Below, one piece after another: positions 25,703 through 36,218 of a stretch of 64,000 nucleotides of DNA. The notes below the pieces were generated by a model, which was not told the DNA's origin, did no database searches, and saw only the letters and a program-made list of their open reading frames with translations. The translations under genes were made by a program, and so were the position numbers. Every line of letters begins with the position of its first letter. Position 1 is the stretch's first letter. The stretch spans positions 52,830-116,829 of the forward strand of contig NZ_MBES01000064.1 of assembly GCF_001954195.1 (NCBI RefSeq). Reading direction: 5' to 3'. The DNA comes from Mycobacterium sp. IS-1264 (GTDB lineage Bacteria; Actinomycetota; Actinomycetes; Mycobacteriales; Mycobacteriaceae).

Positions 25703-26322
25703 CCCCCGGCCTTTCGCGCGACGAACGCAGTTGGCTTGTCGATCCAGGGACTGTCCAGCGGACGCGGGTCCGCGAAGCCGTTGGTCACCGCGTGGGCGGC
25801 CAAAATCCCCGCCACGGCAATGGCATTGACGATCTCGCCGCTGAGCACCTTGCGGGCGGCCTCGGCGAGCGGATACCACTGCAACGTCATGTCGGCTTCT
25901 TCGTCGTGCGCCTCGGGCCGTTCCACGTCACTCAGCCCGGTGGCCAGATAGACCCGCACCGACTCGTCGCTGAACCCGGGCGTCGAGTCCAGGTCGACGA
26001 GCACCCGCCAGGTATCGGCCCGCAGGCCGGCCTCCTCCTGCAGCTCCCGGGCGGCGGTCAGATGCGCCGCCTCGCCGTCGACGTCGAGGAGCCCGGCGGG
26101 CAGCTCCCACAGCCGCCTGCCGAACGCGTGGCGGTACTGATAGACGAGGGGGATGTTGCCATCGTCGTCCATCGCCAAGACGGCGACCGCGCCGAAGTGC
26201 TCGACGACGTCGCGGGTGACGACCTTGCCGCCGGGCATCCGCACCTGGTCGCGGCGCAGCGCGAAAATCTTTCCGGTGTGCAGCGTTTCGGATGACGCCG
26301 TTTCGAAAACGTGCTCAGCCAC
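25699..26322 (-). CDS. NUDIX hydrolase, ADP-ribose pyrophosphatase type
   Basis: 207 residues. The Nudix box is [18 protein letters not shown] (GX5EX7REUXEEXGU), preceded by [10 protein letters not shown]. Length and [30 protein letters not shown] match ADP-ribose pyrophosphatases such as M. tuberculosis Rv1700, which cleave ADP-ribose and related nucleotides. The gene overlaps both neighbours (pyrG by 8 bp, xerD by 4 bp). Confidence 0.92.
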   Translation of the reverse strand: MAEHVFETASSETLHTGKIFALRRDQVRMPGGKVVTRDVVEHFGAVAVLAMDDDGNIPLVYQYRHAFGRRLWELPAGLLDVDGEAAHLTAARELQEEAGLRADTWRVLVDLDSTPGFSDESVRVYLATGLSDVERPEAHDEEADMTLQWYPLAEAARKVLSGEIVNAIAVAGILAAHAVTNGFADPRPLDSPWIDKPTAFVARKAGG

Positions 26323-28066
26323 GGGTCGCCGGCTCGGGTAACGGCCGCCGTGTGCTGTCTAGATGCTGATCGCCGTTGGACGTGTGCTCGGGGATTTCCA
26401 CCGGCAACTGCTCGCCCTTCTGGTAGTCGATGGCCGCCCCGACGAATGCCACGAACAACGGGTGCGGCCGGGTGGGCCGGCTCTTCAGTTCGGGGTGAGC
26501 CTGGGTGCCGACGACGAACGGGTGGATGTCGCGTGGGTATTCGACGAACTCCACCAGGTGCCCGTCGGGTGAGGTGCCGGAGAAACGTAAACCGCTTTCG
26601 GCGATCTTGTCGCGGTAGGCGTTGTTGACCTCGTAGCGGTGCCGATGTCGCTCGGATACCTCCGTCGTCCCATACGCTTGGGCCACAATGGAATCCGGCT
26701 GCAGGACCGCGGGATAGGCGCCCAGCCGCATGGTGCCGCCGAGGTCGGCCTCGCCGGCCACGATCTGCTCCTGGTCGGCCATCGTGGAGATGACGGGATC
26801 CGGTGTGCCCGCTTCGAATTCGGCCGAGTTGGCCTCGGTGAGACCGACCGAGCGGGCGGCTTCGATCACGATGCACTGCAGGCCCAGGCACAGCCCGAGC
26901 ACCGGCAAACCGCGCGAGCGGGCGTGTTGGATGGCGCCGATCTTGCCCTCGATGCCGCGGATGCCGAACCCGCCGGGAATCAACACGCCGTGCACGTCCC
27001 CGAGTGCCGCCGCGGCGCCGGCGGCGCTCTCACACCCGTCGGAAGCCACCCAGACCATCTCGACCTTCGCGTGGTGCTTGAAGCCGCCCGCGCGCAGCGC
27101 CTCGGTGACCGACAGGTAGGCGTCGGACAGCTCGACATACTTTCCTACCAACGCAATTCGCACCGTCTCGTGTGGCTCGTGCACCCTGCGCAGCAGGTCG
27201 TCCCATTCGGTCCAGTCGACGTCGCGGAACGGCAGGTTGAGCCGGCGCACCACGAAGGCGTCGAGTTCCTCGCGGTGCAACACCTTCGGGATGTCATAGA
27301 TCGACGGCGCGTCCGGGGTGGAGATGACGCCGTCGATGTCGACGTCACACATCAGCGCGATCTTGTTCTTCAGCGCTTCGGGGACATCGCGGTCGCAGCG
27401 CAGGATCAGCGCGTCCGGGGTGATACCGATGCTGCGCAGCGCGGCCACCGAGTGCTGGGTCGGCTTGGTCTTGAGTTCGCCCGACGGCGCCAGATACGGG
27501 ACCAGCGACACGTGCAGGAAGAAGACGTTCTCCCGCCCCAGGTCGTGGCGGACCTGGCGTGCCGCCTCCAGAAAGGGCTGCGATTCGATATCGCCCACGG
27601 TGCCACCGATTTCGGTGATCACGACGTCCGGCCGGTTGCCGTCGGGGTCCGGTTCGGCCATCGCCATGATTCGCCGCTTGATCTCGTCGGTGATGTGCGG
27701 GATGACCTGGACGGTGTCGCCGAGATATTCGCCACGTCGTTCCTGGGCGATGACGGTCGAATACACTTGTCCGGTAGTAACATTCGCCGAGCCGGACAGG
27801 TCGCGGTCCAGGAAGCGCTCGTAATGGCCGACGTCGAGGTCGGTCTCGGCTCCGTCCTCGGTCACGAAGACCTCGCCGTGCTGGAACGGGTTCATCGTGC
27901 CCGGGTCGACATTGAGATACGGGTCGAGCTTTTGCATCGTCACGTGCAACCCGCGTGCGGTGAGTAGCTGGCCCAGGCTGCTCGCGGTCAGCCCCTTGCC
28001 GAGCGACGAAGCGACGCCACCGCTGACGAAGAGGTGCTTGGTGGCGGTTTGCGGGTGCTTACGCAC
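26315..28066 (-). CDS. pyrG: CTP synthase
   Basis: 583 residues. The N-terminal synthetase domain ([44 protein letters not shown]) aminates UTP using ATP. The C-terminal glutaminase domain carries [14 protein letters not shown] with the catalytic Cys and [10 protein letters not shown] with the His/Glu pair. A GTG start is used. It supplies CTP for nucleic acid and lipid synthesis, and heads the pyrG-NUDIX-xerD operon. Confidence 0.97.
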   Translation of the reverse strand: MRKHPQTATKHLFVSGGVASSLGKGLTASSLGQLLTARGLHVTMQKLDPYLNVDPGTMNPFQHGEVFVTEDGAETDLDVGHYERFLDRDLSGSANVTTGQVYSTVIAQERRGEYLGDTVQVIPHITDEIKRRIMAMAEPDPDGNRPDVVITEIGGTVGDIESQPFLEAARQVRHDLGRENVFFLHVSLVPYLAPSGELKTKPTQHSVAALRSIGITPDALILRCDRDVPEALKNKIALMCDVDIDGVISTPDAPSIYDIPKVLHREELDAFVVRRLNLPFRDVDWTEWDDLLRRVHEPHETVRIALVGKYVELSDAYLSVTEALRAGGFKHHAKVEMVWVASDGCESAAGAAAALGDVHGVLIPGGFGIRGIEGKIGAIQHARSRGLPVLGLCLGLQCIVIEAARSVGLTEANSAEFEAGTPDPVISTMADQEQIVAGEADLGGTMRLGAYPAVLQPDSIVAQAYGTTEVSERHRHRYEVNNAYRDKIAESGLRFSGTSPDGHLVEFVEYPRDIHPFVVGTQAHPELKSRPTRPHPLFVAFVGAAIDYQKGEQLPVEIPEHTSNGDQHLDSTRRPLPEPATRG

Positions 28067-28209
28067 TGGCGACCTCCGTGAAGACGGGCAGGGCTTCGAC
28101 TTTTCTAGCCTTAACCAGCTGGGCCTGCCGACCCACGGAAATCCACCCTAACATCCACCGTGCCGCGCCGCGGGGAACACGCCCGGTGCGCGGAGTGGCT
28201 AGTGAGTGG

Positions 28210-29154
28210 CTACTGGGGCACGGTGATCGACGTCGCCCCGTGACCGGTGCCGTACTGCCCGACGTGGCCGCCATTGATCAGGTCGTGCAGGCCCAGGATC
28301 GCGGTGATGCGCCCGGGCGCGGTGTCGACGTCGTCGACGGTGCTGATCGCCGAAACCATGGCGGCATCGGCACGGGCCACCGCGACCGCGGCGCCGCCCG
28401 TCGCGGATCCGTCCCGCCCGGCCAGCAGGGTGCCGGCGCCGTGTGGTGCCAGCGCGGTGGCGAACCGGGCGACGCTGACGCCCTGGTTGCCGGCGTCCTG
28501 CGGCAGCCCACCGCCGGTCACGACGAGGGCGGCAGTCCCGGCGCCGAGGTGATCGCTGGGCTGATACGTGATGAAGCCGGTATCACGCAGCGACGCCAGC
28601 ACGGTGTCCCGCTGCGCGTCGTCCACCGGCGGGATGGCTGGGCTTGGGTTGACCAACAAGGCGATGCCCAACAGGTCGCCGGCCTGCGAGCCCTGGTCGA
28701 CGAGCTTGGTGCTCAGCTGCTGGCCGGCGGGCAGGACCGACGAGTTGACCACCGTGCGGAGTTTCTCCGCGGAGTTGGCGTCGACGAACTCCTGCGTCAG
28801 TGAGACCGTGCCGGTGACCGTACCGCCGGCCTGGCCGACGATTTTCGACACCGCGGCGACATCGTCATCTCGTGCATCGGGCGTGCGGAAGACGACCACC
28901 GACTTGCCGCCGAGCGCGTCGTGCACTATTCGACCGCCCAGCTGGGTGTCGAAATTGTTTGCGGCACTGAGCTTCTCGTTCAGCACGTTCTTTTGGTCGT
29001 TGAGCCCGCCGATCTGTGTGAACAGGTCCCGCTTCTCGTCACGCAGGCTGGACAAAAGCGCGTCGGACAGAAAGCCCGAACCCAGCACGACTCCCACGGC
29101 CAACGCCAGGAAGACCGCGGCCAGCGAGAACGCATGTTGGCGTAACGAGATCAC
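28210..29154 (-). CDS. mctB: Copper-transport outer membrane-type protein MctB
   Basis: 314 residues from a GTG start. MISLRQHAFSLAAVFLALAVGVVLGSGFL is the N-terminal membrane anchor or signal of MctB, followed by a coiled-coil-like LSSLRDEKRDLFTQIGGLND segment and two repeated Rossmann-like halves. M. tuberculosis MctB (Rv1698) keeps cytoplasmic copper low and was proposed to form an envelope channel. Gene order steA-mctB-pyrG is conserved. Confidence 0.9.
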   Translation of the reverse strand: MISLRQHAFSLAAVFLALAVGVVLGSGFLSDALLSSLRDEKRDLFTQIGGLNDQKNVLNEKLSAANNFDTQLGGRIVHDALGGKSVVVFRTPDARDDDVAAVSKIVGQAGGTVTGTVSLTQEFVDANSAEKLRTVVNSSVLPAGQQLSTKLVDQGSQAGDLLGIALLVNPSPAIPPVDDAQRDTVLASLRDTGFITYQPSDHLGAGTAALVVTGGGLPQDAGNQGVSVARFATALAPHGAGTLLAGRDGSATGGAAVAVARADAAMVSAISTVDDVDTAPGRITAILGLHDLINGGHVGQYGTGHGATSITVPQ

Positions 29155-29166
29155 GTGCGCACCGTT

Positions 29167-30348
29167 CTAGGTCACCCACCTCTGCACGATGAGAGTGAAG
29201 TGGTTCCAGTAGTCGGTGATCCAATGCAGCACCACCCCGTCGGTGCGGGATACCCACAAGGCGACGATGACGGCGATCAGCATTGTCAGCGCCAAGAGCG
29301 CGATGGCGCCCGTCGAGATGTGGCTGCGGTACAGCGTGGAAACCGCCTTGGCGTCCACCACCTTCTCCCCCACCCGAAGCCGGGTCAGGAAGGTCGACGG
29401 ATTGCTTTGCGTGCGTGTGCGATCGAAGAACGTCTCGATGTTCGCCGTGTGGCCGGCCGTCACCAGTAGCGACGCGCCATGATGGTCGGCGAGCAGCAGG
29501 GCCAGATCGACCGCCGAGCCCGCGGCCGGAAAGGTCATCGCCCCGACGCCGAGATCCTGAATTCGTTCCAGGCCGGGCGCATGCCCGTCGGCGTCGGCGG
29601 GCAACACCACGTGGGCGCCGCACTTGAGGGCGTCGGTGCTGATCTGGTCGGGGTCGCCGACGATGATCTGCGGCCGATATCCCGCCTTGCGCAACACATC
29701 CGCGCCGCTGCCGACGCCGATGAGCACCGGCTGGTATTCCTTGATGAACGGTTTGAGAGATCGCAGGTCATCCTCGGCGCTCGGCTCGTCGGCGACGATT
29801 ACCACGTGCCGGCGACGCAGGTCCACGTCGATATCGGGGATGCCGATGCCGTCGATCAACAGCGGGCTCTCGCTCTTGATGAACTCGATTGTGTTGCCGG
29901 CGAACGCCTCCAGGTGGGCCGCCAGTCCGCTCTTGGCCTCCCGCATCAGGTCGGCGATGTCGTGGTCGGTGCGCTCGGTGCCGCGGATCAGCCGGCGGTC
30001 GCCGGCGTACACGCCGCCCTCGTATAGGCGAATCTTGGCCCCGTCCTTGACCTTCTTGAAGATGTCGGGTCCGGTCTCGTCGATCAGGGTCACCCCGTTG
30101 TTGACCAGTACCTCCGGGCCCATGTTGGGATAGCGGCCCGAGACGGATGGGGACGCGTTGACCACAGCCGCGATGTCGGCTTCCACGAGGGCGTCCGCGG
30201 TGATGCGGTCCAGATCCAGGACGTCGAGCACCACGATGTCGCCGGGACAGACCCTGCGCAGCAGTCGGTCGATATTGCGGTCAACCCGCGCGGTGCCGGT
30301 AAGGCCCGGTCGGGAGGCATTACGAGTTAGCAGGCCTGACATCTTCAT
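29167..30348 (-). CDS. steA: SteA-like cytokinetic ring-associated membrane protein
   Basis: 393 residues from ATG 30348 (MKMSGLLTRNASRPGLTG). The soluble part has a thiamin-pyrophosphokinase-like segment (VLIGVGSGADVLRKAGYRPQIIVGDPDQIS) and ends in a single membrane helix (ISTGAIALLALTMLIAVIVALWVS) with a short C-terminal tail. In Corynebacterium the SteA-SteB pair (SteB being related to MctB) links the division ring to cell-wall hydrolases. Adjacency to mctB fits that pairing. Confidence 0.88.
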   Translation of the reverse strand: MKMSGLLTRNASRPGLTGTARVDRNIDRLLRRVCPGDIVVLDVLDLDRITADALVEADIAAVVNASPSVSGRYPNMGPEVLVNNGVTLIDETGPDIFKKVKDGAKIRLYEGGVYAGDRRLIRGTERTDHDIADLMREAKSGLAAHLEAFAGNTIEFIKSESPLLIDGIGIPDIDVDLRRRHVVIVADEPSAEDDLRSLKPFIKEYQPVLIGVGSGADVLRKAGYRPQIIVGDPDQISTDALKCGAHVVLPADADGHAPGLERIQDLGVGAMTFPAAGSAVDLALLLADHHGASLLVTAGHTANIETFFDRTRTQSNPSTFLTRLRVGEKVVDAKAVSTLYRSHISTGAIALLALTMLIAVIVALWVSRTDGVVLHWITDYWNHFTLIVQRWVT

Positions 30349-30472
30349 GGGGGCGATTCTGTCGGTGAAGCCCGGCCGAGGCGAGGAGGCGCGCCGTAAC
30401 ATTAGCCTCAGAAGTTATCTAGAGTCACATCTGTCACAAGCTCATAACGGCTTGGTTGCGCCCGCGCCGAAA

Positions 30473-32224
30473 TCAGATCTCGTCGTTCTGAGCGGCATCC
30501 AGTAGTTCGCGGGCGTGTGCGCGGCCGCTGTCGGACTCGCCGAGCCCGGCCAGCATCCGCGCCAGCTCGGCGACCCGATCGTCGCCGGTCACGCGTTGCA
30601 CCACACTCGTCCCCCGCGGCCCGGCGGCATGCACGACAAGGTGCACATCGCCGTAGGCCGCAACCTGCGGCAGGTGCGTCACCACGATGACCTGATGGGT
30701 GCGCGCCAGCCGCGCGAGCCGTCGCCCGATCTGAACCGCCGCGCGGCCCCCGACGCCGGCGTCGACCTCGTCGAACACCATGGTGGTCCCCGCCGCCGAC
30801 GCTGCCAGGACCGCCTCCAGCGCCAGCATCACCCGGGACAGCTCGCCGCCCGACGCGCTCTTCGCCAACGGCAGCACCGTCATGCCGCGGTGGGCCGCGA
30901 ACCCGAACTCGACCTGGTCGACACCATCGCCGCCGGCGCGGGCCAGCTCGCCCGAGGGCAGCGTCAGGGTGGCGGGATCGTCCTGGCCGGACGCGACATC
31001 GGTGGTCACGCCGATCGTGAATTCGGCGTCGCCCATCGCCAGCCCGGCCAGTTCGGCCGTCACCGCTTTGGCCAGCCGCTTGGCGACCTTGCGCCGAAGA
31101 TTGCTGAGATCGACTGCAGCGTCGCATAATTCGCGTGCCAGCTCGTCGACCCGGCGTTCCAGCGCGGCGATGCCCTCCTCGGAGACGTCGATTTGCGCCA
31201 ACCGTTCCCGGGATTCCTGCGCCCACCGCAGCACGCCGTCGATGTCGGCCGCGTACTTGCGGGTCAGGGTGCGCAGCTGGGCCTGACGGGCCAGCTTGGA
31301 CTCCAGCGCGCTGGCGTCGACCGGCAGCTGCTCCAGATAGTCGCCGAGTTCGTGTCCCACGTCGGTGACGACGGTGAGCGCTTCGCCGATCTGCGCGGCC
31401 AGTGCCCGCAGGGTGGCGTCGTCGGCGGATTCGAGGGCGGTACGCGCGCGCCCGAGGGTGTCGACGGCGCTGGAGCCGAACGCCTCGGTGTCGTCGGCGG
31501 ACAACGCCGCGCGGGCGGTGGCGGCGGCCTCCCGCAGGGTGTCCAGCTCGGAGAGCCGCCGGATGTCGGCGACCAGTTCCTCGTCCTCCGCGGGTTGCGG
31601 GTCGACGGTGTCGATCTCGTTGAGCGCGAATTTCAGCCGGTCGGCCTCCTGCGCGAGTTCGCGTGCATGGTCGCGGCGTTCGATGAGGTCGCGTCGGGCC
31701 GACAGCCAGGCGTCGCGCAGCTTGCGGTAGCGCTCCAGCGCCGGGCCCGCGGCCGCGAAGCGGTCCAGCGCGCCGCGCTGCTCCTCGGGCCGCATCAGCC
31801 GCAGCTGGTCGTTCTGACCGTGCAGGGTGAGGAGCTCGGCGGTGAAGTCGCCCAGCGACTTCGCGGGCACGCTGCGGCCGCCGAGATACGCCCGCGACGG
31901 TCCGTCGCGGCTGACCGAGCGCAGCGCGATCACGCTACCGTCCTCGTCGCGCTCCGCGCCCAGGGATTCCAGCACGCCGTCCAGTTGCGCGACCGTCTCG
32001 TCATCGAAATCGGTTGTCGTGAAACGGCCTTCGACCACCGCGCGGTCAGCTCCGGATCGCACCCGGGTGGCGTCGGCGCGTGCTCCGCCGAGCAGGTGCA
32101 GCCCGGTCACCACCATCGTCTTGCCGGTACCCGTCTCGCCGGTCAATACGGTCAGACCGCGGCCGAACTCTCCGACCGCGACGCTGATGGCACCCAGCGA
32201 CTCGATGCGGATTTCAGTCAGCAT
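30473..32224 (-). CDS. recN: DNA repair protein RecN
   Basis: 583 residues. The N-terminal P-loop VLTGETGTGKTMVVTGLHLL and the C-terminal ABC half (SASGGELSRVMLALEAVL signature, TMVFDEVDAGVGG Walker B) enclose a coiled-coil middle (residues about 160-370), the SMC-like RecN layout. RecN tethers DNA ends during double-strand break repair. No LexA box is seen in the short gap to nadK, so it may be co-transcribed with tlyA-nadK. Confidence 0.95.
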   Translation of the reverse strand: MLTEIRIESLGAISVAVGEFGRGLTVLTGETGTGKTMVVTGLHLLGGARADATRVRSGADRAVVEGRFTTTDFDDETVAQLDGVLESLGAERDEDGSVIALRSVSRDGPSRAYLGGRSVPAKSLGDFTAELLTLHGQNDQLRLMRPEEQRGALDRFAAAGPALERYRKLRDAWLSARRDLIERRDHARELAQEADRLKFALNEIDTVDPQPAEDEELVADIRRLSELDTLREAAATARAALSADDTEAFGSSAVDTLGRARTALESADDATLRALAAQIGEALTVVTDVGHELGDYLEQLPVDASALESKLARQAQLRTLTRKYAADIDGVLRWAQESRERLAQIDVSEEGIAALERRVDELARELCDAAVDLSNLRRKVAKRLAKAVTAELAGLAMGDAEFTIGVTTDVASGQDDPATLTLPSGELARAGGDGVDQVEFGFAAHRGMTVLPLAKSASGGELSRVMLALEAVLAASAAGTTMVFDEVDAGVGGRAAVQIGRRLARLARTHQVIVVTHLPQVAAYGDVHLVVHAAGPRGTSVVQRVTGDDRVAELARMLAGLGESDSGRAHARELLDAAQNDEI

Positions 32225-32248
32225 TCCATCAGCACCGTTGCAGCGTCG

Positions 32249-33172
32249 TTACTTCCCGCGCCAGCCGGTCACCGGCAACCGGAACTTGCGCACCAGGCGG
32301 TCCGTGAACGGCGCGCTATCCAGGCGCGCCCATTTCACCGGTGTGGCGCAACGGGTTACCTCGAGCCGACCGCCGGCCGGTATCAGCATTTCGCGCCGGC
32401 CGTCGCAGAACACGAGGGCGTCGTTGCCGCTTGCCTCGATCTCGATCGCGACGGTGGCGTCCGGGCTGGTGACCATCGGCCGGCCGAACAGTGCGTGAGC
32501 GTTGTTGGGCACCACCAGGATCGCCTCGAGATCGGGCCAGAGCACGGGACCACCGGCGGAGAACGCGTAGGCGGTGGATCCGGTCGGCGTCGAGATCAAC
32601 ACCCCGTCGCAGCCGAACGTCGACACCGGCCGTCCCTCGATTTCGACGACGACGCCCAACACACCCAGCCGCGGGCCCTTTTCGAGGCTCGCCTCGTTGA
32701 GCGCCCAGCCCTGGTCGATGATGCGGCCACCCTGGCGCACGACGATGTCGAGCGTGAGGCGTTCCTCCACCCGGTAGGTCCGCGCGATGACATGGTCCAG
32801 CACCGTGTCGATGGCCTCGGCCTCGGCCTCGGCCAGGAAGCCGATGCGGCCCAAGTTGACGCCCAGCACCGGAATGCCGACGTTGCGCGCCAATTCGGCG
32901 GCACGCAGGAAGGTGCCGTCGCCGCCGAGCACCAGCACCAGTTCGCAGCCCTCGGCGGCGTGCGGGTCGGCATCGACCACTTCGATTTCGACACCCATGG
33001 CCCGCATGTCGTCGGGCGCCAGGTGCAACGATCCCCGGTCGACGGCCTCGGCGGACAGGACGCGAAGCGCAATGCCGTTGTCGCCCAGCACTTTCTGCAC
33101 GCGCCGCGCCGTCTCGGTCGCTTCGTCGCGTCCGGTGTGGACGATCAGCAGGACGGTACGTTCACTGGTCAT
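32249..33172 (-). CDS. nadK: NAD kinase
   Basis: 307 residues with the family [15 protein letters not shown] motif, [11 protein letters not shown] and the C-terminal [17 protein letters not shown] loop. It phosphorylates NAD to NADP with ATP or polyphosphate. Start ATG overlaps the tlyA stop by 4 bp, and recN follows after 24 bp, giving the conserved tlyA-nadK-recN operon. Confidence 0.96.
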   Translation of the reverse strand: MTSERTVLLIVHTGRDEATETARRVQKVLGDNGIALRVLSAEAVDRGSLHLAPDDMRAMGVEIEVVDADPHAAEGCELVLVLGGDGTFLRAAELARNVGIPVLGVNLGRIGFLAEAEAEAIDTVLDHVIARTYRVEERLTLDIVVRQGGRIIDQGWALNEASLEKGPRLGVLGVVVEIEGRPVSTFGCDGVLISTPTGSTAYAFSAGGPVLWPDLEAILVVPNNAHALFGRPMVTSPDATVAIEIEASGNDALVFCDGRREMLIPAGGRLEVTRCATPVKWARLDSAPFTDRLVRKFRLPVTGWRGK

Positions 33173-33978
33173 TGCGGGCCCTCCGCGACGGCGCGCCGCA
33201 CCGCATCCACCAGCCCGTCAGCGGACAGCCCCCGATCGGTCTCGGCGCGCAACCACAAGAAGTATTCGACATTGCCCGCCGGTCCCGGTAGCGGACTGGC
33301 CATGACGTCGACGGTGTGCCAGCCCAGCTCCCCGGCCCGCCGCGCGACGCCGAGCACCGAGTCGGCGCGCAGCCCGGGATCGCGGACCACGCCGCCGGCG
33401 CCGACCTGACCCCTGCCCACCTCAAACTGTGGCTTCACCATGGGAACGATATCCGCGCTGGGGCAAGCGCATCCAGCCAGCGCGGGCAACACGGTGGCCA
33501 GCGAGATAAACGACAGGTCAGCGACCACCAGGTCGACCTGGCCCCCGATCGCCTCGGGGGATAGCTCGCGGGCGTTGGTCCGCTCGACGACCACCACCCG
33601 CGGGTCGGAACGGAGCGACCACGCCAGCTGGCCGTAGCCGACGTCGGCGGCCACCACCTGGGTGGCCCCGCGGTCCAGCAGGACTTCGGTGAACCCGCCC
33701 GTCGATGCGCCGGCGTCCAGGCAGCGGCGGCCCGCGACGGAAATGTCGAAGGCGTCCAGCGCGCCGATGAGCTTGTGCGCTCCGCGCGACACCCAGGTGC
33801 GCTCGCCCTCGTCGGCGACGGTCAACGCCGCGGTGACTGCGACGGCGGTGCCGGGCTTGACCGCCGGCAGGCCGTCGATGCTGACCTTCCCGGCGCCGAT
33901 CAACTCCGCGGCCTGCTGACGAGACCGGGCCAGGCCGCGCCGCACCAGCTCGGCGTCAACGCGGGCGCGTCGAGGCAT
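33169..33978 (-). CDS. tlyA: TlyA 16S/23S rRNA 2'-O-methyltransferase/hemolysin
   Basis: 270 residues from ATG 33978 ([15 protein letters not shown]), matching the family N-terminus. The S4 domain ([19 protein letters not shown]) precedes an FtsJ-like methyltransferase fold ([38 protein letters not shown]). TlyA methylates C1409 of 16S and C1920 of 23S rRNA, conferring capreomycin/viomycin sensitivity. The upstream 61-residue gene ends 7 bp before this start. Confidence 0.95.
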   Translation of the reverse strand: MPRRARVDAELVRRGLARSRQQAAELIGAGKVSIDGLPAVKPGTAVAVTAALTVADEGERTWVSRGAHKLIGALDAFDISVAGRRCLDAGASTGGFTEVLLDRGATQVVAADVGYGQLAWSLRSDPRVVVVERTNARELSPEAIGGQVDLVVADLSFISLATVLPALAGCACPSADIVPMVKPQFEVGRGQVGAGGVVRDPGLRADSVLGVARRAGELGWHTVDVMASPLPGPAGNVEYFLWLRAETDRGLSADGLVDAVRRAVAEGPQ

Positions 33979-33985
33979 GGGGCAC

Positions 33986-34171
33986 TCAGCCCTTCTCCGC
34001 GGACTCCAGCGCCTGCAGCAGCACGTCGTGCGCCTCGGAAAGGCGGCGGGCAATCTCTTCGAGCTCGGCCAGCGACGGCCCGTTCTCCACGGCCTGTTGG
34101 TCCCCCGGATCGGGGAGTTGGGCCAGCAGAGTGTCGATTTCCGCGCGAATCTGTTCAGGATCGATAGTCAT
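33986..34171 (-). CDS. 61-residue conserved hypothetical protein (Rv1693-like)
   Basis: Starting at ATG 34171 (MTIDPEQIRAEIDTLLAQLP), the product is almost wholly helical and acidic (LAELEEIARRLSEAHDVLLQALESAEKG), suggesting a small coiled-coil protein. It sits immediately upstream of tlyA, as Rv1693 does in M. tuberculosis. Function unknown. Confidence 0.75.
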   Translation of the reverse strand: MTIDPEQIRAEIDTLLAQLPDPGDQQAVENGPSLAELEEIARRLSEAHDVLLQALESAEKG

Positions 34172-34207
34172 TGCGGCCACAATATCCTCGCCCGGCAACT
34201 GCGATCA

Positions 34208-34246
34208 GCGGTGGCCATACGCCACACCGCAATCCGTAACTTGCGG
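34208..34246 (-). promoter_or_regulatory. Two mutually exclusive hairpins upstream of the Rv1693-like/tlyA operon
   Basis: Read on the minus strand, CCGCAA...TTGCGG (34246 to 34227) and GCGGTG...CACCGC (34230 to 34208) can each form a 6-bp stem, but they share four bases, so only one can exist at a time. They lie between the G3P phosphatase stop and the Rv1693-like start. This layout may be an attenuator or simply a terminator region. Confidence 0.3.
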
Positions 34247-34352
34247 TAACTCGAATGAAACCGCGAAGTGCGACGCTGTAGCCGCGGTGGGGGTTCAGGA
34301 GAGGTGTGCCAATTTGTGGGTAGTTTTCTGGCTCCTTTCACTGCGTGACCCG

Positions 34353-35363
34353 CTAGTCGCCGTACACCAGAGACCAGCGCCGCAGCGCGTCGCGGGCCCG
34401 GCCGTCCGCGGCCTCGATTCGCAGCGGCCGCCCGTCGAATGGGGCGCTCCATACCGCGCCGGCGACGGCGCGCACGATCGATAGCCCGTCCCCGTCGTCG
34501 TCGCCGCCGGCGCCGACCGTCACCGCCTCCGCGCCGACGTCGACGCGCCATGCCGCCTGCGCACCCACCGCGAGCAGGCCTGCGTCCTGGTGTAGCGAGC
34601 GCAGGTCGTGCCCGATATAGGTGGGCCGCTGCCCGGGTTTGGCATAGACGGCGTCCCGCGCGGTATTGACGCCGGTGAGCACCATCAGGCTGGGCAGTTT
34701 GGCGGCATTGGCGCCCTCGATGTCGGTGTCCAACCGGTCGCCGATCACCAACGCGGCCCGGAAATCGCCGCGCGCCACCGCGTCCGTCATCAGCGTGGGC
34801 GCGGGCTTGCCCGCCACGCGGGGTTCGGCGCCAGTCGCCGTCCGCAGCGCGGCCACGAACGAGCCGTTCCCCGGCAGCAGGCCCCGCTCGGTGGGCAGCG
34901 TGGGGTCGACGTTGGCCGCCACCCAGAGCGCGCCGGCCCGGATGGCCAGCGCCGCCTCGGCGAGATCCGGCCAGGCGATGGTCGTCGAAAGGCCCTGCAC
35001 GACGGCCACGGGATTGTCCTCATATTTGCGCACCGGACGCAGGCCGGCCGCGGCGATCTCGTCGGCCAGGGCGTCGGTGCCGACGATCAGCACCGCCGAT
35101 CCCGGGGGTAGCTCACCCGCGAGCAGGTGGGCTGCGCTCTGGGCGCTGGTGACGATGTCCTCGCCGGTGACGTCGAAGCCGAGCTCGCGCAGGTGCGCCG
35201 CGACCTCGTCGGGGCTGCGCGAGGCGTTGTTGGTGACGTACAGCTTGCGGCTGCGTACTTCGTCGAGCGACTGCACCGCGCCGTGGGTGGGCTGGGCGCC
35301 GCGAAACACGGTCCCGTCCAGGTCTATCAGCAGGCAATCATATTCCTGCGCAAGGGTTTTCAC
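34353..35363 (-). CDS. HAD-IIA phosphatase, glycerol-3-phosphate phosphatase type (Rv1692-like)
   Basis: 336 residues from GTG 35363 (VKTLAQEYDCLLIDLDGTVFRG); a longer frame would overlap the TPR gene. HAD motifs are DLDGT (nucleophile and acid), VTNNAS, GKPAPTLMTDAV and GDRLDTDIEGAN; the cap domain lies between motifs I and III. The M. tuberculosis orthologue dephosphorylates glycerol 3-phosphate, recycling polar heads from lipid breakdown. The C-terminal extension past residue 260 is typical of actinobacterial members. Confidence 0.9.
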   Translation of the reverse strand: MKTLAQEYDCLLIDLDGTVFRGAQPTHGAVQSLDEVRSRKLYVTNNASRSPDEVAAHLRELGFDVTGEDIVTSAQSAAHLLAGELPPGSAVLIVGTDALADEIAAAGLRPVRKYEDNPVAVVQGLSTTIAWPDLAEAALAIRAGALWVAANVDPTLPTERGLLPGNGSFVAALRTATGAEPRVAGKPAPTLMTDAVARGDFRAALVIGDRLDTDIEGANAAKLPSLMVLTGVNTARDAVYAKPGQRPTYIGHDLRSLHQDAGLLAVGAQAAWRVDVGAEAVTVGAGGDDDGDGLSIVRAVAGAVWSAPFDGRPLRIEAADGRARDALRRWSLVYGD

Positions 35364-35376
35364 GTCAGCCAAACTC

Positions 35377-36174
35377 TCAGCCGAGCTCGCTGACCCGGTC
35401 TTCGGCGTCGGTGACACCGTCGATGTCCGCGGCCGCGGAGTGCAAGAACCACCGCAACGCCTCGTCGTCGCGGCCCAGCGCCAGCAGCGTGTCGGCGTAG
35501 GCGTAGAACAACCGCGCGGCCGTCGAACCGGTGCGGGTCGGGTCCAGCTGCGGCGTGGACAAGACGGTCAGCGCCTGCTCCAGCTGCCCGAGATCCGAGC
35601 GGGCGCCGGCCGCGACGATGCGCAGCTCGTCGGCGTCGTCTCCGCTGAGCTCGGCCGCCTCCGGCCCGCGGGCCAGTTCGAGCGCCCGCTCCGGGCGGCC
35701 GAGGCCGCGTTCGCAATCGGCGATCAGCGCGAGCAGCGAGGACTTGCTGCCCATCCTGCGTGCGGCGCGCAATTCGGCCAGCGCCTGGCCCCAATCGCCG
35801 CAGTGGTAGGCGGCGATCCCGACCGCTTCCCGGATGGCGGCGATCCGGCTGGACCGCGACCTCGCCGCCCGCGCATGACGGAGGGCGGCTTCGGGGTCTT
35901 CGTCCAGCAGTTCCCCGGCGGCGACCAGATGGCGTGCGACGGCGTCGGCGGTGGCACGATCCAAGGTGCTCAGTTCGCGGCGGATTTCGGGTGCGAGTTG
36001 CCTGGCGTCCACGCCGGGCGGTATCGGGGGCCCGTCTTGGGACGTGGCGTCGCGGGACGGGCGGTCCACCGCAGCGCTCTGCGGTTGGGCCGGGCGCGCC
36101 CGCCCCGGTCCTGACCACCGCGACGCCGAGCGCGGCCGTCGCTCCCCGTCTCGGCCATGCCTGTCGTCGACCAC
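35377..36174 (-). CDS. TPR-repeat protein (Rv1691-like)
   Basis: 265 residues. A basic, Pro-rich N-terminus of about 55 residues precedes helical repeats (AARSRSSRIAAIREAVGIAAYHCGDWGQALAELRAARR; DLGQLEQALTVLS; YAYADTLLALGRDDEALRWFLHSA) of TPR type, a protein-interaction scaffold. Position before the HAD phosphatase matches Rv1691. Partners are unknown. Confidence 0.82.
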   Translation of the reverse strand: MVDDRHGRDGERRPRSASRWSGPGRARPAQPQSAAVDRPSRDATSQDGPPIPPGVDARQLAPEIRRELSTLDRATADAVARHLVAAGELLDEDPEAALRHARAARSRSSRIAAIREAVGIAAYHCGDWGQALAELRAARRMGSKSSLLALIADCERGLGRPERALELARGPEAAELSGDDADELRIVAAGARSDLGQLEQALTVLSTPQLDPTRTGSTAARLFYAYADTLLALGRDDEALRWFLHSAAADIDGVTDAEDRVSELG

Positions 36175-36218
36175 GCTGCAAAGGATACGGGCACGCCGAA
36201 TGCCGGCCGCCGGGCGAA

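Noticed and set aside
30473..32248. LexA control of recN
   Set aside because: No TCGAAC-N4-GTTCGA-like site was found in the 24-bp gap before recN or upstream of the tlyA-nadK-recN group.
31193..33409. Plus-strand ORF of 738 codons opposite recN, nadK and tlyA
   Set aside because: Entirely antisense to three well-recognised genes, with compositionally biased translation and no ribosome-binding site.
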